DNA from: a virus
Virus record (IMG/VR): IMGVR_UViG_3300046170_000174
Location: 1-44,271 of that record
Strand: one strand, 5' to 3'
DNA: 44,271 nt
Shown: positions 26,053 through 36,610 of the stretch, piece by piece
Layout of the letters: each line of letters starts with the position of its first letter
How positions within the stretch are numbered: the first letter of the stretch is position 1
The notes under the pieces: model-generated
What the model was told of the DNA's origin: nothing
Seen by the model: the letters and a program-made list of their open reading frames with translations, nothing else
The model's database searches: none
Position numbers and translations under genes: made by a program

Positions 26053-29000
26053 ATGGCAAACATTCAAAGAAATTTTATAGCTGGCCGAATGAATAAAAGC
26101 CTAGATGAAAGGCTTATACCTAATGGTGAATACATAAATGCTGTAAATGTTAGATTGGGTTCTACAGAAGACTCTGAGATTGGGGCTGTTGAAAACTCTA
26201 AAGGAAATATACCTTTAACAACCCTACAATATGTTGATGGAACACCATTAAGTTCTCAGGCTAGATGTATAGGAGCTTTTGAAGATGGAGCTAATTTAGT
26301 TATATATTGGTTTGTTCACGACCCTGCGTTTACGCAAGGAGCAACTGGTAAATTAGATTTAATTGTTTCTTTTGATGTAGAAACAGGCGAACTTATTTAT
26401 CATGTTATTAGTATAGATAATGGAAATGGTGTAGATACAACTTTAAATTTTAATCCAAATTTTCTTATTACAGGTGTTAATAAAATAGATAATTTATTAT
26501 TTTTTACAGACAACACAAACCCTCCTCGAGTAATTAACATTAATAAAAATTATGGAGACCCCAGACCAGCAGTATTAACTGATGATTTTAATCAGGTAGA
26601 TATAATGGTTATAAAAAAACCACCAACCAGCGCACCTACAATTACTGTTTTTAATGTAGCTAGTATTACAGATGCGTATTTAGAAGATAAGTTTATTTGT
26701 TTTGCGTATAGATATAAGTATGATAACAACGAGTACTCTGCAATATCTCAATTTACCGAACCTGCTTTTAGTCCTCAATCTTTTAATTTTAGTTCCAATA
26801 GTTACTTAAATGAAGGAATGATTAATAGGTTTAATGCTGTAACTATAAATTTTAATACAGGAGATGAACGTGTAATTGCTGTGCAGGTTGTTTTCAAGGA
26901 GTCAAATTCTTCAACTATAAAAGTTGTAGAGACTTATAATGTAAGTAACAGAGTTCGATATCCCGTAAACACAATCGTGAACGAAACTTTTACAAATCGA
27001 AAAATATACACTGTATTGCCTAGTTCAGAAATTTTAAGATTATATGACAATGTTCCACAGCTTGCTAAAGCTCAAACATTAATGGGGAATAGATTGGTAT
27101 ATGGAAATTATTATGAAGGGTACGATTTAAAAAGTTCTAATGGTACATCTGTAGATTTTAGTTTTGAATCAATTTTAAAAAGTGAAGATATAAATTTAAC
27201 ATCTATAAAAGCTAATGAAGCAAGGGGAGCTGCATATACTATAAACCCACCAGGATTTACAGCACCGGCAGTTGAAATTGATGATAGTGTTTTTTATGTA
27301 GATTTACTTCCAGCAGTTCCTTTGCCTAACAATCCAAAAGGGTTTTTAACTGCAGGAGCTACATTGACATTTACGTTTGGAATAGCTTATGCTAGTAATT
27401 ATGCTACTTCAACCCCAACTCCTGTTCCTTTTGAAGATGTTGTATTTGTGACTTGGAGTTATACTTTAATTAAAGATTACATTTCTGTAAATGCCTTAGC
27501 AACTGATGCAGATTTTGTAGATAAAATAGGTACTCTTTCTACTATAAAACCTATAACAACAGCTTCAACTGGTTTAACTTTAACTGATGTTTTTAATGCA
27601 GCCTTACCTTTAACGTTTGATTCAACTTATACTAATCTAGTTCAAACTGGAAGAACTTCATCTACACCTACAGCTCCTGCTGGCCAGCCTTTAGAAATTA
27701 TAACGAGTGCTACAAGTTATAAAATAGGTATACAAGCTAATGCAGCTGTTTATGATAAAGGGTCAGCGCCTTTAAATCCAATAATTGCTTATTTAAGATT
27801 TACCAATGTATCTGCTGAAATAAGAACTGCACCATCAATAGCAAGTTTACACAGTAATAGAGGCTACGAAATAGGAATGGTCTATATGGATGACTTTAAT
27901 AGAGCATCAACCGCTCAAGTAAGTGAGTTTAATTCTGTTAATTTACCATGTAATCTTTCAAATCAAAAAAATTATATTCAAGTACAAATTCCAGAGTCTC
28001 AACAAGCGCCTTTATGGGCTACTAAATATAAGTTTGTTATAAAGCCTACAAAAAGCAACTATGAAACAATATATAGTAATATAGCTTATAGTGAGTCAGG
28101 AACAAACTCTTCATATTTTTTATTAGAAGGAGAAAATGCACAAAAAGTAGAAGCTGGAGATAGGTTGATTGTAAAAGCAGATTCAACTGGCGCAATAAAT
28201 AATTGTACATACGCAACAGTTTTAGAAAAAGAAGCACAGGCTGCAGGTTTTATTAAAATTTATGATGATGCTGGAGATGAACTAGAAGTATTCGGAGGAA
28301 CATATATGAAAATTAATGCTTCTAATTTTGTAATCAATACAACTGAAGATGCAATTATTAATAGTCAAGTATTGCCAAGCACTGCTAAAGGTGCACAAAA
28401 TTCATACCCAGTTGTAGCATATCCAATGTTTACAGCAACTCAAGCGTCAGGTGTGGTTGCCACTACATTAGTTTATGATGTTCCTGTAGGCACAAGAATA
28501 AAAATGGAGTTTGAGTTTAGAAGAGATGGAGTTCCTGCGGATAAAAACAATGCTTGTTTAGAAAAAAGTTATACGTTAGTAAAAACTTTTACTGCATCTA
28601 GGGATTATGGAAATATGCAAGAATGGTTTGAGGGTGACAATATAGCTTTAACTTTAAACGAAGGAATAGAAACGGTAGCTGAAGATGAGTCTATAGTCAA
28701 TAGTTATATACCTACACCTAACACATCTCAAAATTTTCCACCGTTTCCGGTTACAGGAGCAAAAAGTGTAACTCAATACAATGCAGTATTAACAGCAGAT
28801 GAAATTAAATCAGCAACATATTTTGGTTCTACAGCAACTTCGCCTAACACCGATTTTTATTATAGGTTTTATGTAGACCAAGTTTCAAACAACATATATT
28901 TATTAGTATCAGGTTCTAGCTCTTGTACTACAGGTGCTGACCAACCACATAGAGAATCATCAGTAAAAGTTAATTTTACAATATCAAGAGCTAATTCAAC

Positions 29001-31020
29001 TTATGTATTTGAAACAGAACCAGAAGAAGCGTTAGCTGATGTATGGTACGAGAACAGTGAGTCATTTGATATAAATGGAGATTTTCATTTAGGGAATGTG
29101 CAAAATCAAACATTAAATCAGCCAGGGATTGTTAATACTGGATTTTTTAATTGTTATGCTTTTGGAAACGGAGTGGAAAGTAATAAAATACGAGATTCAA
29201 TTAAAGGTGAACAAGTTACTCTAGGTAACAGAACTTTTACCACTTCTAATGAAGAATACAAAGCTGCGCATAGATTTGCTGATTTAACGTACAGTGGCGT
29301 ATTTAATGATGAATCAAATGTAAACAGACTTAATGAGTTTAATCTAGGGCTTCTTAACTTTAAGCCTTTAGAAGAAACTTATGGAGATGTAGAAATATTG
29401 TTTGCAAGAGAAACTGATATACTAGTTTTACAAGAAGATAAAATTTCTTATGTACTTGCAGGTAAAAATTTATTATCTGACGCTGTAGGAGGTGGAGCGG
29501 TAACTTCTGTTCCTGAAGTATTAGGAACACAAATAGCTCGTATTGAAGACTATGGTATAAGTAATCATCCAGAAAGCTTTGCAGAATTTGGTGCGAACAA
29601 ATTTTTTACAGACGCAAAAAGAAATGTTGTAATAAAACTTACAGGTAGTTCAGCTCAGAATGAACAACTTACAGTTATTTCTAATGAAGGTATGCGAAGC
29701 TGGTTTAGAGATTTATTTGCTGAAGCATCTGCAACCCAAAAATTAGGAGGGTATGACCCTTATATGCAAGAATATGTTTTTACAACAAACACAATTGTAA
29801 AGCCAGAGACAGAGTTATGTACAGCTTGTGGAGTTACAAAAAACATTACAATTGTTGCTGGTCAAGAATTTGTCTATTGTGTCGATATAGGAGAAGATTC
29901 TGGGCCTCCGTCTAACCAGTACTATGTAGAAATAGATTATGTTATACCTTTTGAAAATACAGACTTAATAGTTACTGAGGGAACAGAGCAGCAAGTAGTT
30001 ACGGAAGCAGGAGTAGATATTGAAACTGAAGGACAAGTTACGGGAACAGGTTATACCATTCAAGCTATATATGATGGAGTAACTTACACTACTGGGATTG
30101 TTTACCAAAGCGGAACTTTAGTATTTCCAAAACCTAATCCAACGCCTACTGAAGTTGTCATGATTGTTTCGTCAGATGCAATAGTAAACGACACAATTCA
30201 GGTAACGGTAAAATGTCCAGAAGAAGAATTGTTTAGTGTTTATAGTATTACTTTATCTACTAATGCAAATGCTAATCAATTTATTCACACTGAATATTCT
30301 TGGAAAGATTCTACTGTCACATCTCCAATTCAGAGTGATTTAGTTACATTTATATCAAGTCCTAACGACCCAGTTGTTTCTCAGTATAGAGAATTAGAAG
30401 GGCCTCAAGGTTCAAATATTATACCTCCAGATGGAGCAACAATTACAGTAAGGTCTAACAAAATTAATTTTGATAATTTTCAATTTGACCCTACTGAAAA
30501 TGAATTTAGATATTTAAGAACCGATGCTCTGTATGAAAACAACTCAACTGACATGAGTATTTTATTAGCTGCTTCAGTTCAAGCAACTCCAATTAACACA
30601 AGCGATGCCCCCAATTTATATAGTGCGCAATTTGGGCTTCCTTCACTGGGTAATAAATTATATTTAATATATGATTTAAGAAATTCAATTGGGCAAGAAT
30701 TATGTTATTCATCAACAAGTTTATTTGATGCTTGTTGTAACTGTACGTTTACCCCAACACCAACACCTACGCCTACACCAGTCCCTTCACCTGTAATACC
30801 AACTTATGATTATTTTGTAGGTATTAATTGTGTAAGTTTAGAGGCAGTATATTTAAAGTCCAACACTACTCTTGGAGTGGTGGTTGGAGATGAAGTTCAA
30901 TATTCTTTTGGAGGTGCTGTAGTGGGATGTGCTTCTTTATACGCAACTGATGGAACAGGAAGTAGTGGTGAAGTAACATTTAAAGTAGCAGGATGTGGAG
31001 ATTCAAGATGTTCAGTATAA
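26053..31020 (+). CDS. large stabilisation/tail-hub-like virion protein with C-terminal Pro/Thr linker (1655 aa)
   Basis: Intact, 1655 aa. N terminus MANIQRNFIAGRMNKSLDER, LIPNGEYINAVNVRLGSTED recalls a conserved tail-stabilisation protein family of Bacteroidetes phages. Most of it is beta-rich, including FADLTYSGVFNDESNVNRLN and ILFARETDILVLQEDKISYV (propeller-like). Near the end [20 protein letters not shown] is a Pro/Thr stalk leading to one Cys module (YDYFVGINCVSLEAVYLKSN ... CGDSRC), the same design as the next protein. It is probably attached near the tail or capsid vertex, with the Cys module exposed. Translation is coupled to 25131 by a one-base gap. Confidence 0.75.
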   Translation: MANIQRNFIAGRMNKSLDERLIPNGEYINAVNVRLGSTEDSEIGAVENSKGNIPLTTLQYVDGTPLSSQARCIGAFEDGANLVIYWFVHDPAFTQGATGKLDLIVSFDVETGELIYHVISIDNGNGVDTTLNFNPNFLITGVNKIDNLLFFTDNTNPPRVININKNYGDPRPAVLTDDFNQVDIMVIKKPPTSAPTITVFNVASITDAYLEDKFICFAYRYKYDNNEYSAISQFTEPAFSPQSFNFSSNSYLNEGMINRFNAVTINFNTGDERVIAVQVVFKESNSSTIKVVETYNVSNRVRYPVNTIVNETFTNRKIYTVLPSSEILRLYDNVPQLAKAQTLMGNRLVYGNYYEGYDLKSSNGTSVDFSFESILKSEDINLTSIKANEARGAAYTINPPGFTAPAVEIDDSVFYVDLLPAVPLPNNPKGFLTAGATLTFTFGIAYASNYATSTPTPVPFEDVVFVTWSYTLIKDYISVNALATDADFVDKIGTLSTIKPITTASTGLTLTDVFNAALPLTFDSTYTNLVQTGRTSSTPTAPAGQPLEIITSATSYKIGIQANAAVYDKGSAPLNPIIAYLRFTNVSAEIRTAPSIASLHSNRGYEIGMVYMDDFNRASTAQVSEFNSVNLPCNLSNQKNYIQVQIPESQQAPLWATKYKFVIKPTKSNYETIYSNIAYSESGTNSSYFLLEGENAQKVEAGDRLIVKADSTGAINNCTYATVLEKEAQAAGFIKIYDDAGDELEVFGGTYMKINASNFVINTTEDAIINSQVLPSTAKGAQNSYPVVAYPMFTATQASGVVATTLVYDVPVGTRIKMEFEFRRDGVPADKNNACLEKSYTLVKTFTASRDYGNMQEWFEGDNIALTLNEGIETVAEDESIVNSYIPTPNTSQNFPPFPVTGAKSVTQYNAVLTADEIKSATYFGSTATSPNTDFYYRFYVDQVSNNIYLLVSGSSSCTTGADQPHRESSVKVNFTISRANSTYVFETEPEEALADVWYENSESFDINGDFHLGNVQNQTLNQPGIVNTGFFNCYAFGNGVESNKIRDSIKGEQVTLGNRTFTTSNEEYKAAHRFADLTYSGVFNDESNVNRLNEFNLGLLNFKPLEETYGDVEILFARETDILVLQEDKISYVLAGKNLLSDAVGGGAVTSVPEVLGTQIARIEDYGISNHPESFAEFGANKFFTDAKRNVVIKLTGSSAQNEQLTVISNEGMRSWFRDLFAEASATQKLGGYDPYMQEYVFTTNTIVKPETELCTACGVTKNITIVAGQEFVYCVDIGEDSGPPSNQYYVEIDYVIPFENTDLIVTEGTEQQVVTEAGVDIETEGQVTGTGYTIQAIYDGVTYTTGIVYQSGTLVFPKPNPTPTEVVMIVSSDAIVNDTIQVTVKCPEEELFSVYSITLSTNANANQFIHTEYSWKDSTVTSPIQSDLVTFISSPNDPVVSQYRELEGPQGSNIIPPDGATITVRSNKINFDNFQFDPTENEFRYLRTDALYENNSTDMSILLAASVQATPINTSDAPNLYSAQFGLPSLGNKLYLIYDLRNSIGQELCYSSTSLFDACCNCTFTPTPTPTPTPVPSPVIPTYDYFVGINCVSLEAVYLKSNTTLGVVVGDEVQYSFGGAVVGCASLYATDGTGSSGEVTFKVAGCGDSRCSV

Positions 31021-31025
31021 ATAGT

Positions 31026-31033
31026 TAACTTTG
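31026..31033 (+). promoter_or_regulatory. -7 box (TAACTTTG)
   Basis: TAACTTTG is 12 nt before ATG 31045, the shortest spacing among the boxes here, giving a leader of only a few nucleotides. Confidence 0.6.
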
Positions 31034-31044
31034 TAAAATTGTAA

Positions 31045-33720
31045 ATGGCAACAACAGGAACATATTATTATAGCTCATCTAGCTTTTCAACAGCTACAGC
31101 ATTATTTTTAGATGCAGCTTTAACTAGTTTTGCGCCTGATGGATGGTATTCAGACCAATCAATATATAGGCAACAAGCATCAGGAGTTTTATTTGCAGAA
31201 ACATCATGCCCTAACTGTGGTACACCAGTCCCTGTTCCAACTCCAGTAGTTTACGATTACAAAATATACACTGAATGTGTTGGAACTGGAACACAAGTTT
31301 TTAGAATAGTTCAAGGAGGAACTTTTCCACCTACTGTTGAGTATAGTGGTATTTGTTATTATAACCCACAACCGACTGGGTTAACATCTATTATAAATGT
31401 AAATGGTTTAGTAAGTTATGCTGACTGTGCCGCTTGTGGTACAACGCCTACTCCAGGACCAACGCCTACTCCAGGACCAACGCCTACACCAACGCCAGTA
31501 CCCACAGTTTCTTATGATTACAAAGAATATAATGCGTGTGGCGGAACTGCAACACAAATATTTAGATTGATTTCACCAGGCACATTTGAACCAGTTTACT
31601 TATATAATGGAACATGTTATGAAAATCCTTCTCCAACGGGGTCTACTTCATCAGTAGATGCAGCAGGGCTTTCATTTTATGCTAATTGCGGAGCGTGTAC
31701 ACCAACACCAACACCTACGCCTACACCAACACCTACACCTACGCCTACAGCATCCGGGACTGAAATTTTCTCGACTAACACAGTTGGAAATGGACAAAGT
31801 GCTTCCAGTATTGCTTGTCCACTTCAAGCTACCAATAGCATGTATACAACAAGAGCAAATGTAGCTTCGATACAAGTAAATGATATAATATATACAAACT
31901 CTGGACTGACTAATATTTGGAACGGTGGTCTTAAATGGTATGGTGTAACAAATGTAAATAGTCATTATCCAAACTTAGATAGTGGATATGCTTTATTAAT
32001 TAGTGCACTTGGAGTTGTTGATTCAATTGTAGATTGTACAGCGCCACCTAGTCCAACGCCAGTTCCAGCAGCTGCTACATTCCAAGATGTTGAAATAAGA
32101 CAATGTTTTACAACAACACCGACTTACAAAGTAAGAGTTACAGGTTTAACAGCCCCAACCTTAGCTAATGGTATTGTAATACAAATAACGGGCGCAGCTA
32201 GCGCACCAAACCCAGAGTTTACTGGCTCTACTTGTTGGGAAATTATTGACAACGCTGCAACATCTTTTGATTCTTCAGCCGCTCTTAATTCTACATTTAG
32301 TAGCTGTTCAGCTTGTGGAGCAACACCACAATATAATTACGCTATATATACGGAATGTCAAACTTCTGCAACTATAGTACTAAGAAAACTTACTACAACT
32401 GCTAGTTTCCCTAATTTTGTAGAGTATAATAATATTTGTTACTCAAGCCCAGTTCCAACTACAGCTACATCACTTATTAGTGTTGAGTCTTTAACAAGCT
32501 TCAACAATTGTTATGATTGTGAAAACCCATCAATGTTTATTAATGGTCTACCTCAAGGGGGATATACATTAGCTGATGGATGTGTTGCGAGAACAGATTA
32601 TTTTGTGTTCTCTAATAGAGCAACAGTTGCACAAATTGTGGTGGGAGATATATTATATGCTAACTCTTCTAAAACAACTGTGTTTGATGGAGGTTTAGAA
32701 TATTTTAGTATATCAAATACATTAGGACATTTGCCACAATCTACTGATAGTAAATATTTAATTAATTCTTTAGGAGAAGTTTTAACTATATTAAGTTGTT
32801 CATCTACGCCTACGCCTCCTACGCCTACGCCCGTGCCATCACCAACTACTAACATTCAAGTTAGAGATTGTGCTGATGCTAGCAGAACGGCTTACATAAC
32901 AGTAGCTGGAACTTATTTATCAAATGCAATTGGAGTTTCTCTTAAAATTAGTGGTGGTGCTGGTGGTTCATGTCAATCAGGATTTAATGGAACTAAATGT
33001 TGGGAAATTATAGCAGTAAATACGGTTTCAGATTGTAGCGTAACGACAGTTTCAGTACAAGGAAGTTGTGGTGGATGTACACCAAGTCCTACTCCAACGC
33101 CAGTTCCAGCTCCAACGCCAGCTCCAGTTCCAGTTGCACCAGTGCCAACACCTACCCCAGTCCCTACTCAGTCTGTTTATTATTTTAATATTGATAGATG
33201 TGATGGAAGCGTAGGAACATTTAGTAATGTAGCTACAACTTCTATATTATCAGAAGGACAATCAGTAAAAATGGCTGATGGCCATTGTTATGAGTATGGT
33301 GGAAGTGTTGGTATAATTAATTCTAATTCTCCCGTAGCTATATATAATAATTGTACTATTTGTTTAGCATCAATTCCGACTCCGACTCCGACTCCGACTC
33401 CGACTCCGACTCCGACTCCAGCTCCGACTCCGACTCCGACTCCGACTCCAGCTCCGACTCCTACTCCAACGCCTAGTAACCCGTCTATTAGTTTAGAGTA
33501 TATAGTCCAGAGTGGTCCTTCGCCTGTTCCAAGTTTTACTTGTAGTGGATACACTACTTTTTACATGAACACATCCGATTTCTGTACAGCTACAAACTTA
33601 TACAGGGATAGCGCAGGAACAAGAGGAGCTTTTGCAGGATACTATAACACAGGTTCTTTCTATAGATTTTGGAATGGTAGTTCATTTACACTTTCATGTA
33701 CATCTACAAGTTGTCCATAG
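31045..33720 (+). CDS. Cys-module / Pro-Thr-stalk virion protein (891 aa)
   Basis: Intact. About nine small modules (60-90 aa) joined by stalks such as [20 protein letters not shown] and [19 protein letters not shown]. Module type [21 protein letters not shown] ... [11 protein letters not shown] ... YADCAAC (copies at about residues 68, 155 and 430). Type [10 protein letters not shown] ... CWEII ... SCSAC (twice, plus a variant DGHCYEYGG). Type C: residues about 240-330 and 515-600, both with GG(L)(K/E)(W/Y)(Y/F). First and last modules ([40 protein letters not shown]) are alike. Paired cysteines suggest disulfides or metal. No signal peptide. Likely a displayed, extensible adhesin; the family is not named to my knowledge. 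Confidence 0.7.
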   Translation: MATTGTYYYSSSSFSTATALFLDAALTSFAPDGWYSDQSIYRQQASGVLFAETSCPNCGTPVPVPTPVVYDYKIYTECVGTGTQVFRIVQGGTFPPTVEYSGICYYNPQPTGLTSIINVNGLVSYADCAACGTTPTPGPTPTPGPTPTPTPVPTVSYDYKEYNACGGTATQIFRLISPGTFEPVYLYNGTCYENPSPTGSTSSVDAAGLSFYANCGACTPTPTPTPTPTPTPTPTASGTEIFSTNTVGNGQSASSIACPLQATNSMYTTRANVASIQVNDIIYTNSGLTNIWNGGLKWYGVTNVNSHYPNLDSGYALLISALGVVDSIVDCTAPPSPTPVPAAATFQDVEIRQCFTTTPTYKVRVTGLTAPTLANGIVIQITGAASAPNPEFTGSTCWEIIDNAATSFDSSAALNSTFSSCSACGATPQYNYAIYTECQTSATIVLRKLTTTASFPNFVEYNNICYSSPVPTTATSLISVESLTSFNNCYDCENPSMFINGLPQGGYTLADGCVARTDYFVFSNRATVAQIVVGDILYANSSKTTVFDGGLEYFSISNTLGHLPQSTDSKYLINSLGEVLTILSCSSTPTPPTPTPVPSPTTNIQVRDCADASRTAYITVAGTYLSNAIGVSLKISGGAGGSCQSGFNGTKCWEIIAVNTVSDCSVTTVSVQGSCGGCTPSPTPTPVPAPTPAPVPVAPVPTPTPVPTQSVYYFNIDRCDGSVGTFSNVATTSILSEGQSVKMADGHCYEYGGSVGIINSNSPVAIYNNCTICLASIPTPTPTPTPTPTPTPAPTPTPTPTPAPTPTPTPSNPSISLEYIVQSGPSPVPSFTCSGYTTFYMNTSDFCTATNLYRDSAGTRGAFAGYYNTGSFYRFWNGSSFTLSCTSTSCP
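33376..33473 (+). repeat. hexanucleotide tandem repeat encoding Pro-Thr/Pro-Ala stalk
   Basis: CCGACT repeats almost without change, with CCAGCT units encoding Pro-Ala in between. The stalk lies just before the last module of the 891-aa protein. Such identical hexamers can gain or lose units in frame, changing stalk length. Confidence 0.85.
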
Positions 33721-33744
33721 TTTTTCATTTTAAATAATTATGAT

Positions 33745-33752
33745 TAACTTTA
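33745..33752 (+). promoter_or_regulatory. weak -7 box (TAACTTTA)
   Basis: TAACTTTA departs from TAnnTTTG at the last base; it lies 22 nt before ATG 33774 with the leader TTAAATCAAATCAAATG. It is the candidate promoter of the oxygenase/glycosyltransferase cassette. Confidence 0.4.
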
Positions 33753-33773
33753 TTTGAAATTAAATCAAATCAA

Positions 33774-35073
33774 ATGGAGGAAATACACAATTATATTACG
33801 CCACAGGAGTGTCAAGAACTTATTAAAATGATTGACGCAAACCATTCACGCTCTTCAGTAGTAGTAGGAGGCACAGACCGAACTGATGTTACTAATCATA
33901 GAACATCAAGCACATCTAATTTAGACATGAATACCCCTGTAATGTCTAAAATAAAAAAACAAATATCTGAAACATTGGGATTGGAACTTGTTAAAGGTGA
34001 AGCACTTCAAGGACAACTATACGAACCTGGTCAATACTTTAAACCACATAATGATTTTTTTAGTGGACCAGCTTATGATATGCACTGTAAGGCATCTGGC
34101 AATAGAACACATACTTTAATGATATATCTTAATGAAGATTATAAAGGGGGTGGTACATATTTTCCAACACTACAAAAAACAATAAAACCCGAAACAGGCA
34201 AAGCTTTGTGGTGGCATAATTTAAAAGACGGAAAAGTTCAAGAACAATATTTACATGAAGGTGTAACGGTAGATGAGGGTAAAAAATATGTTGTTACTTC
34301 TTGGTGGAGAGAAAAAAGTTGGGATGGAGCTGGAGATGAAAAAATGTATTACGATTCTAAAAAAGAAAATACAGTACAAAAAATAGAGGATAGTTCAATT
34401 GTAGAAGGTATGCAAAATAAATCTTATATAGTTAAAGCATCCGAGACTGAAAACTTAAAAAAAATAGTAGAAAAAAAAGAATTTACTAACGTAGATAATT
34501 TTCCTCGATTTACAGATAATGGTTTTACTTTAATTAAATGTCCTGACAGAAACCTGGAATTTAATTAATGAATCTTACGAGTTACTTAAAGATAAAAAAG
34601 AAACAGAAGATTTTGAGGTAAAGAACAGATTTATTGTTGGAGGAGATTCTGACATAATGTCGTTTGACCATTTGCCACCGTAAGAACAATGATACACGAC
34701 CAGTTCTTAAATCTCATCAAGACTGGGTTAAAAGAATTTTAAACCATCTTTTATTTATGGTATACGGTCATACACAAAAGGAGCTACACTAACTCCACAT
34801 GTTGATAGGATAGCTACACACCACATATGCTCTATAATTATAGTAGATAAAGATTTAGCTTGTGGTTGTTCAAATAAACCATGAGTCTGATGATTGGCCT
34901 CTTGATATTCAAGGTCACGATGGAGAATGGTATAAAGTATATGCTCAACCAGGAGATATGATACTTTATGAATCAGCTGTGTGTGAGCACGGTAGAAAAG
35001 AAGCTTTGGGGGGACACATTTTAGAAATTTTTACGTACACTATAAACTAAAAGACTGGGTATATAAGCCATGA
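33774..35073 (+). CDS. tandem 2OG-Fe(II) oxygenase, prolyl 4-hydroxylase-like (about 430 aa, several frameshifts)
   Basis: Oxygenase that uses O2, Fe(II) and 2-oxoglutarate. Domain 1 (residues 1-180): FKPHNDFF gives iron ligands H92 and D94, GGGTYFPTL, then LHEGVTVDEGKKYVVTSWWR with distal H161 and 2OG-binding K171 at H+10, as in prolyl 4-hydroxylases. Domain 2, rebuilt across shifts near 34550, 34677, 34740, 34881 and 35022: FIYGIRSYTKGATLTPHVDR (HxD), PLDIQGHDGEWYKVYAQPGD, MILYESAVCEHGR, FRNFYVHYK (distal His), ending VYKP at TGA 35071. It sits between Pro/Thr-rich virion genes. Substrate is inferred, not shown. Confidence 0.8.
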
Positions 35074-35720
35074 GCAAATCAATAATAAATGATTATACTG
35101 TTGTTACTTGTGTAACCGGAAATTTTAATAAAGTACATAAAACAAATATTAAAAACGCTATAGTATACACTACATTAAGAGATGTTGAGTTTACTGAGCA
35201 TGCTACACAAAACGGATGGCAGGTTCGCATTTTACCATTTACACACTCATACGATTTAAGAGAAGGAACAAGACAATCCAAGTATGTTAAATTTTTAAAG
35301 TATCATATTCCTGAAACAAAGTATGTAATTTATATAGACCATAAATATAAAATACAAAACATTCATGCAATAAAATTAATAGAATTAATTGGAAACAATT
35401 CTTTTTTATCTTTTATAAATACTTCAAGTATATATCATGAATTTTTTAAATCTTTAAGTTTTCCTAGATATAAAAATGATATAGATGAAATGATAAAAAC
35501 AATTACAGAAAATGAAAATAAAGGTTATGATGATTTAAAATTATTTTATGGAGGCATGATGGTTTACAACACAACCCATCAAAGATTTAAAATTATAAAA
35601 CAAAAAATGGAAGAGTATACTGAAAAATACTATCATGTTCAAGACCAGTTATTATTTCCTATAGCAATAAAAGATGAAACAAAGGTTTTGATTCATAATA
35701 CTATTGATTTAAAAACATGA
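35070..35720 (+). CDS. glycosyltransferase-like protein (DUF616/TOD1-MUCI70-like)
   Basis: 216 aa. DYTVVTCVTGNFNKVHKTNI, then WQVRILPFTHSYDLREGTRQ, SKYVKFLKYHIPETKYVIYI, DHKYKI: the K.LKYH..PETKY.IYID..Y.I layout is that of a glycosyltransferase-like family known in plants and bacteria (PF04765-type), with D-x near the DxD position. The end has DLKLFYGGMMVYNTTHQRF. The start overlaps the oxygenase stop (ATGA), so the two are coupled. A shift at about 35715 might extend it by about 12 residues (EHIQEPIPNKTY) to TAA 35755-35757. Confidence 0.6.
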   Translation: MSKSIINDYTVVTCVTGNFNKVHKTNIKNAIVYTTLRDVEFTEHATQNGWQVRILPFTHSYDLREGTRQSKYVKFLKYHIPETKYVIYIDHKYKIQNIHAIKLIELIGNNSFLSFINTSSIYHEFFKSLSFPRYKNDIDEMIKTITENENKGYDDLKLFYGGMMVYNTTHQRFKIIKQKMEEYTEKYYHVQDQLLFPIAIKDETKVLIHNTIDLKT

Positions 35721-35760
35721 GCATATTCAAGAACCTATACCTAATAAAACATATTAATTA

Positions 35761-36588
35761 ATGATAAGATTTTTACCTAGCGCAATAGTTGACCCTCGAT
35801 ATAAATGGATGGCAAACTTTTGGGCATACTGCCAAAAAAAAGTATACGGTAAGGATGCTTTATATAATAGTCTAGTCACTATTGTTAATCAAAATACATA
35901 TAATAGTAACGTATATAATTCAGTCGATTGGGATTTACTTGGATTCCTCATTACATAAGTCCTCCGATTTGGAATTACGTTAATAGTAAAAATGATTTAT
36001 GTATAGTTATTAATGTCGTTTCTTCTTTAAAACCCTTGCTTAAAGATTTTGATGACAACGATACTTTAGTTTTGTGTGATATGGATATGGTTTTATTAAA
36101 ACCGTATGATGGTATTTTACCTGACGATAACACTATTATTTGTTATGATGGTTACGAAGATTGGCACATGTTTATAGCTAATAAAGAAAAACAAAACTAT
36201 AATAAAATAGTACCTTATTTAAAACATCAAGAACAGGGGTATATGAATGGTGGCTTTGTTCCTATTTTTATAAAAGCAAAACTTTTAAAAAAAATTATAG
36301 ATGAATTAATATCAACTGCTGAAGAAATTGTGGAGTCTAAAGAAGAGTCCAACATGGAAATGGTGGAGCTGTATGACTGCTTTATCAATAGTTTGTCATA
36401 ACAATAAAATTAAAATGGTTGGTCAAGACAATACTTATATTCCTAATTTTAATCACTTTAACCAAGACAAACATTACTTCGCACATTATAGCGTAGACCC
36501 TATATTTAATAAAAGAACTTTTCCTAATCATAAAATAACAAATACCCAAAAAACGATTTTTACAACCTTATTAAGGAATGGATGGTAA
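35761..36588 (+). CDS. glycosyltransferase with DxD motif (about 275 aa, two frameshifts)
   Basis: MIRFLPSAIVDPRYKWMANF, then NSVDW, shift near 35935, GFTWIPHYISPPIWNYVNSK, LVLCDMDMVLLKPYDGILPD (DxD-type DMDM), then QGYMNGGFVPIFIKAKLLKK. A second shift at about 36350 leads from ESN to WKWWSCMTALSIVCHNNKIK and HYSVDPIFNKRTFP. The DMD..L.KP core, the GG.VPI..K...LK.I stretch and the late W...CM.AL.I helix recall hydroxyproline O-arabinosyltransferases of plants; this match is loose and from memory. A nucleotide-sugar transferase is the safer call. It is last in the modification cassette. Confidence 0.6.
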
Positions 36589-36610
36589 AATAAAAGAATT
36601 ATTAAATTCG

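Noticed and set aside
33376-33473. CRISPR array
   Set aside because: The unit is 6 bp without spacers and codes for a Pro-Thr linker inside an intact gene.
31672-33554. Gly-Val or Cys-Arg-rich minus-strand readings in the 891-aa gene
   Set aside because: They are complements of the (CCGACT)n and (CCAACA)n linker codons, not genes.
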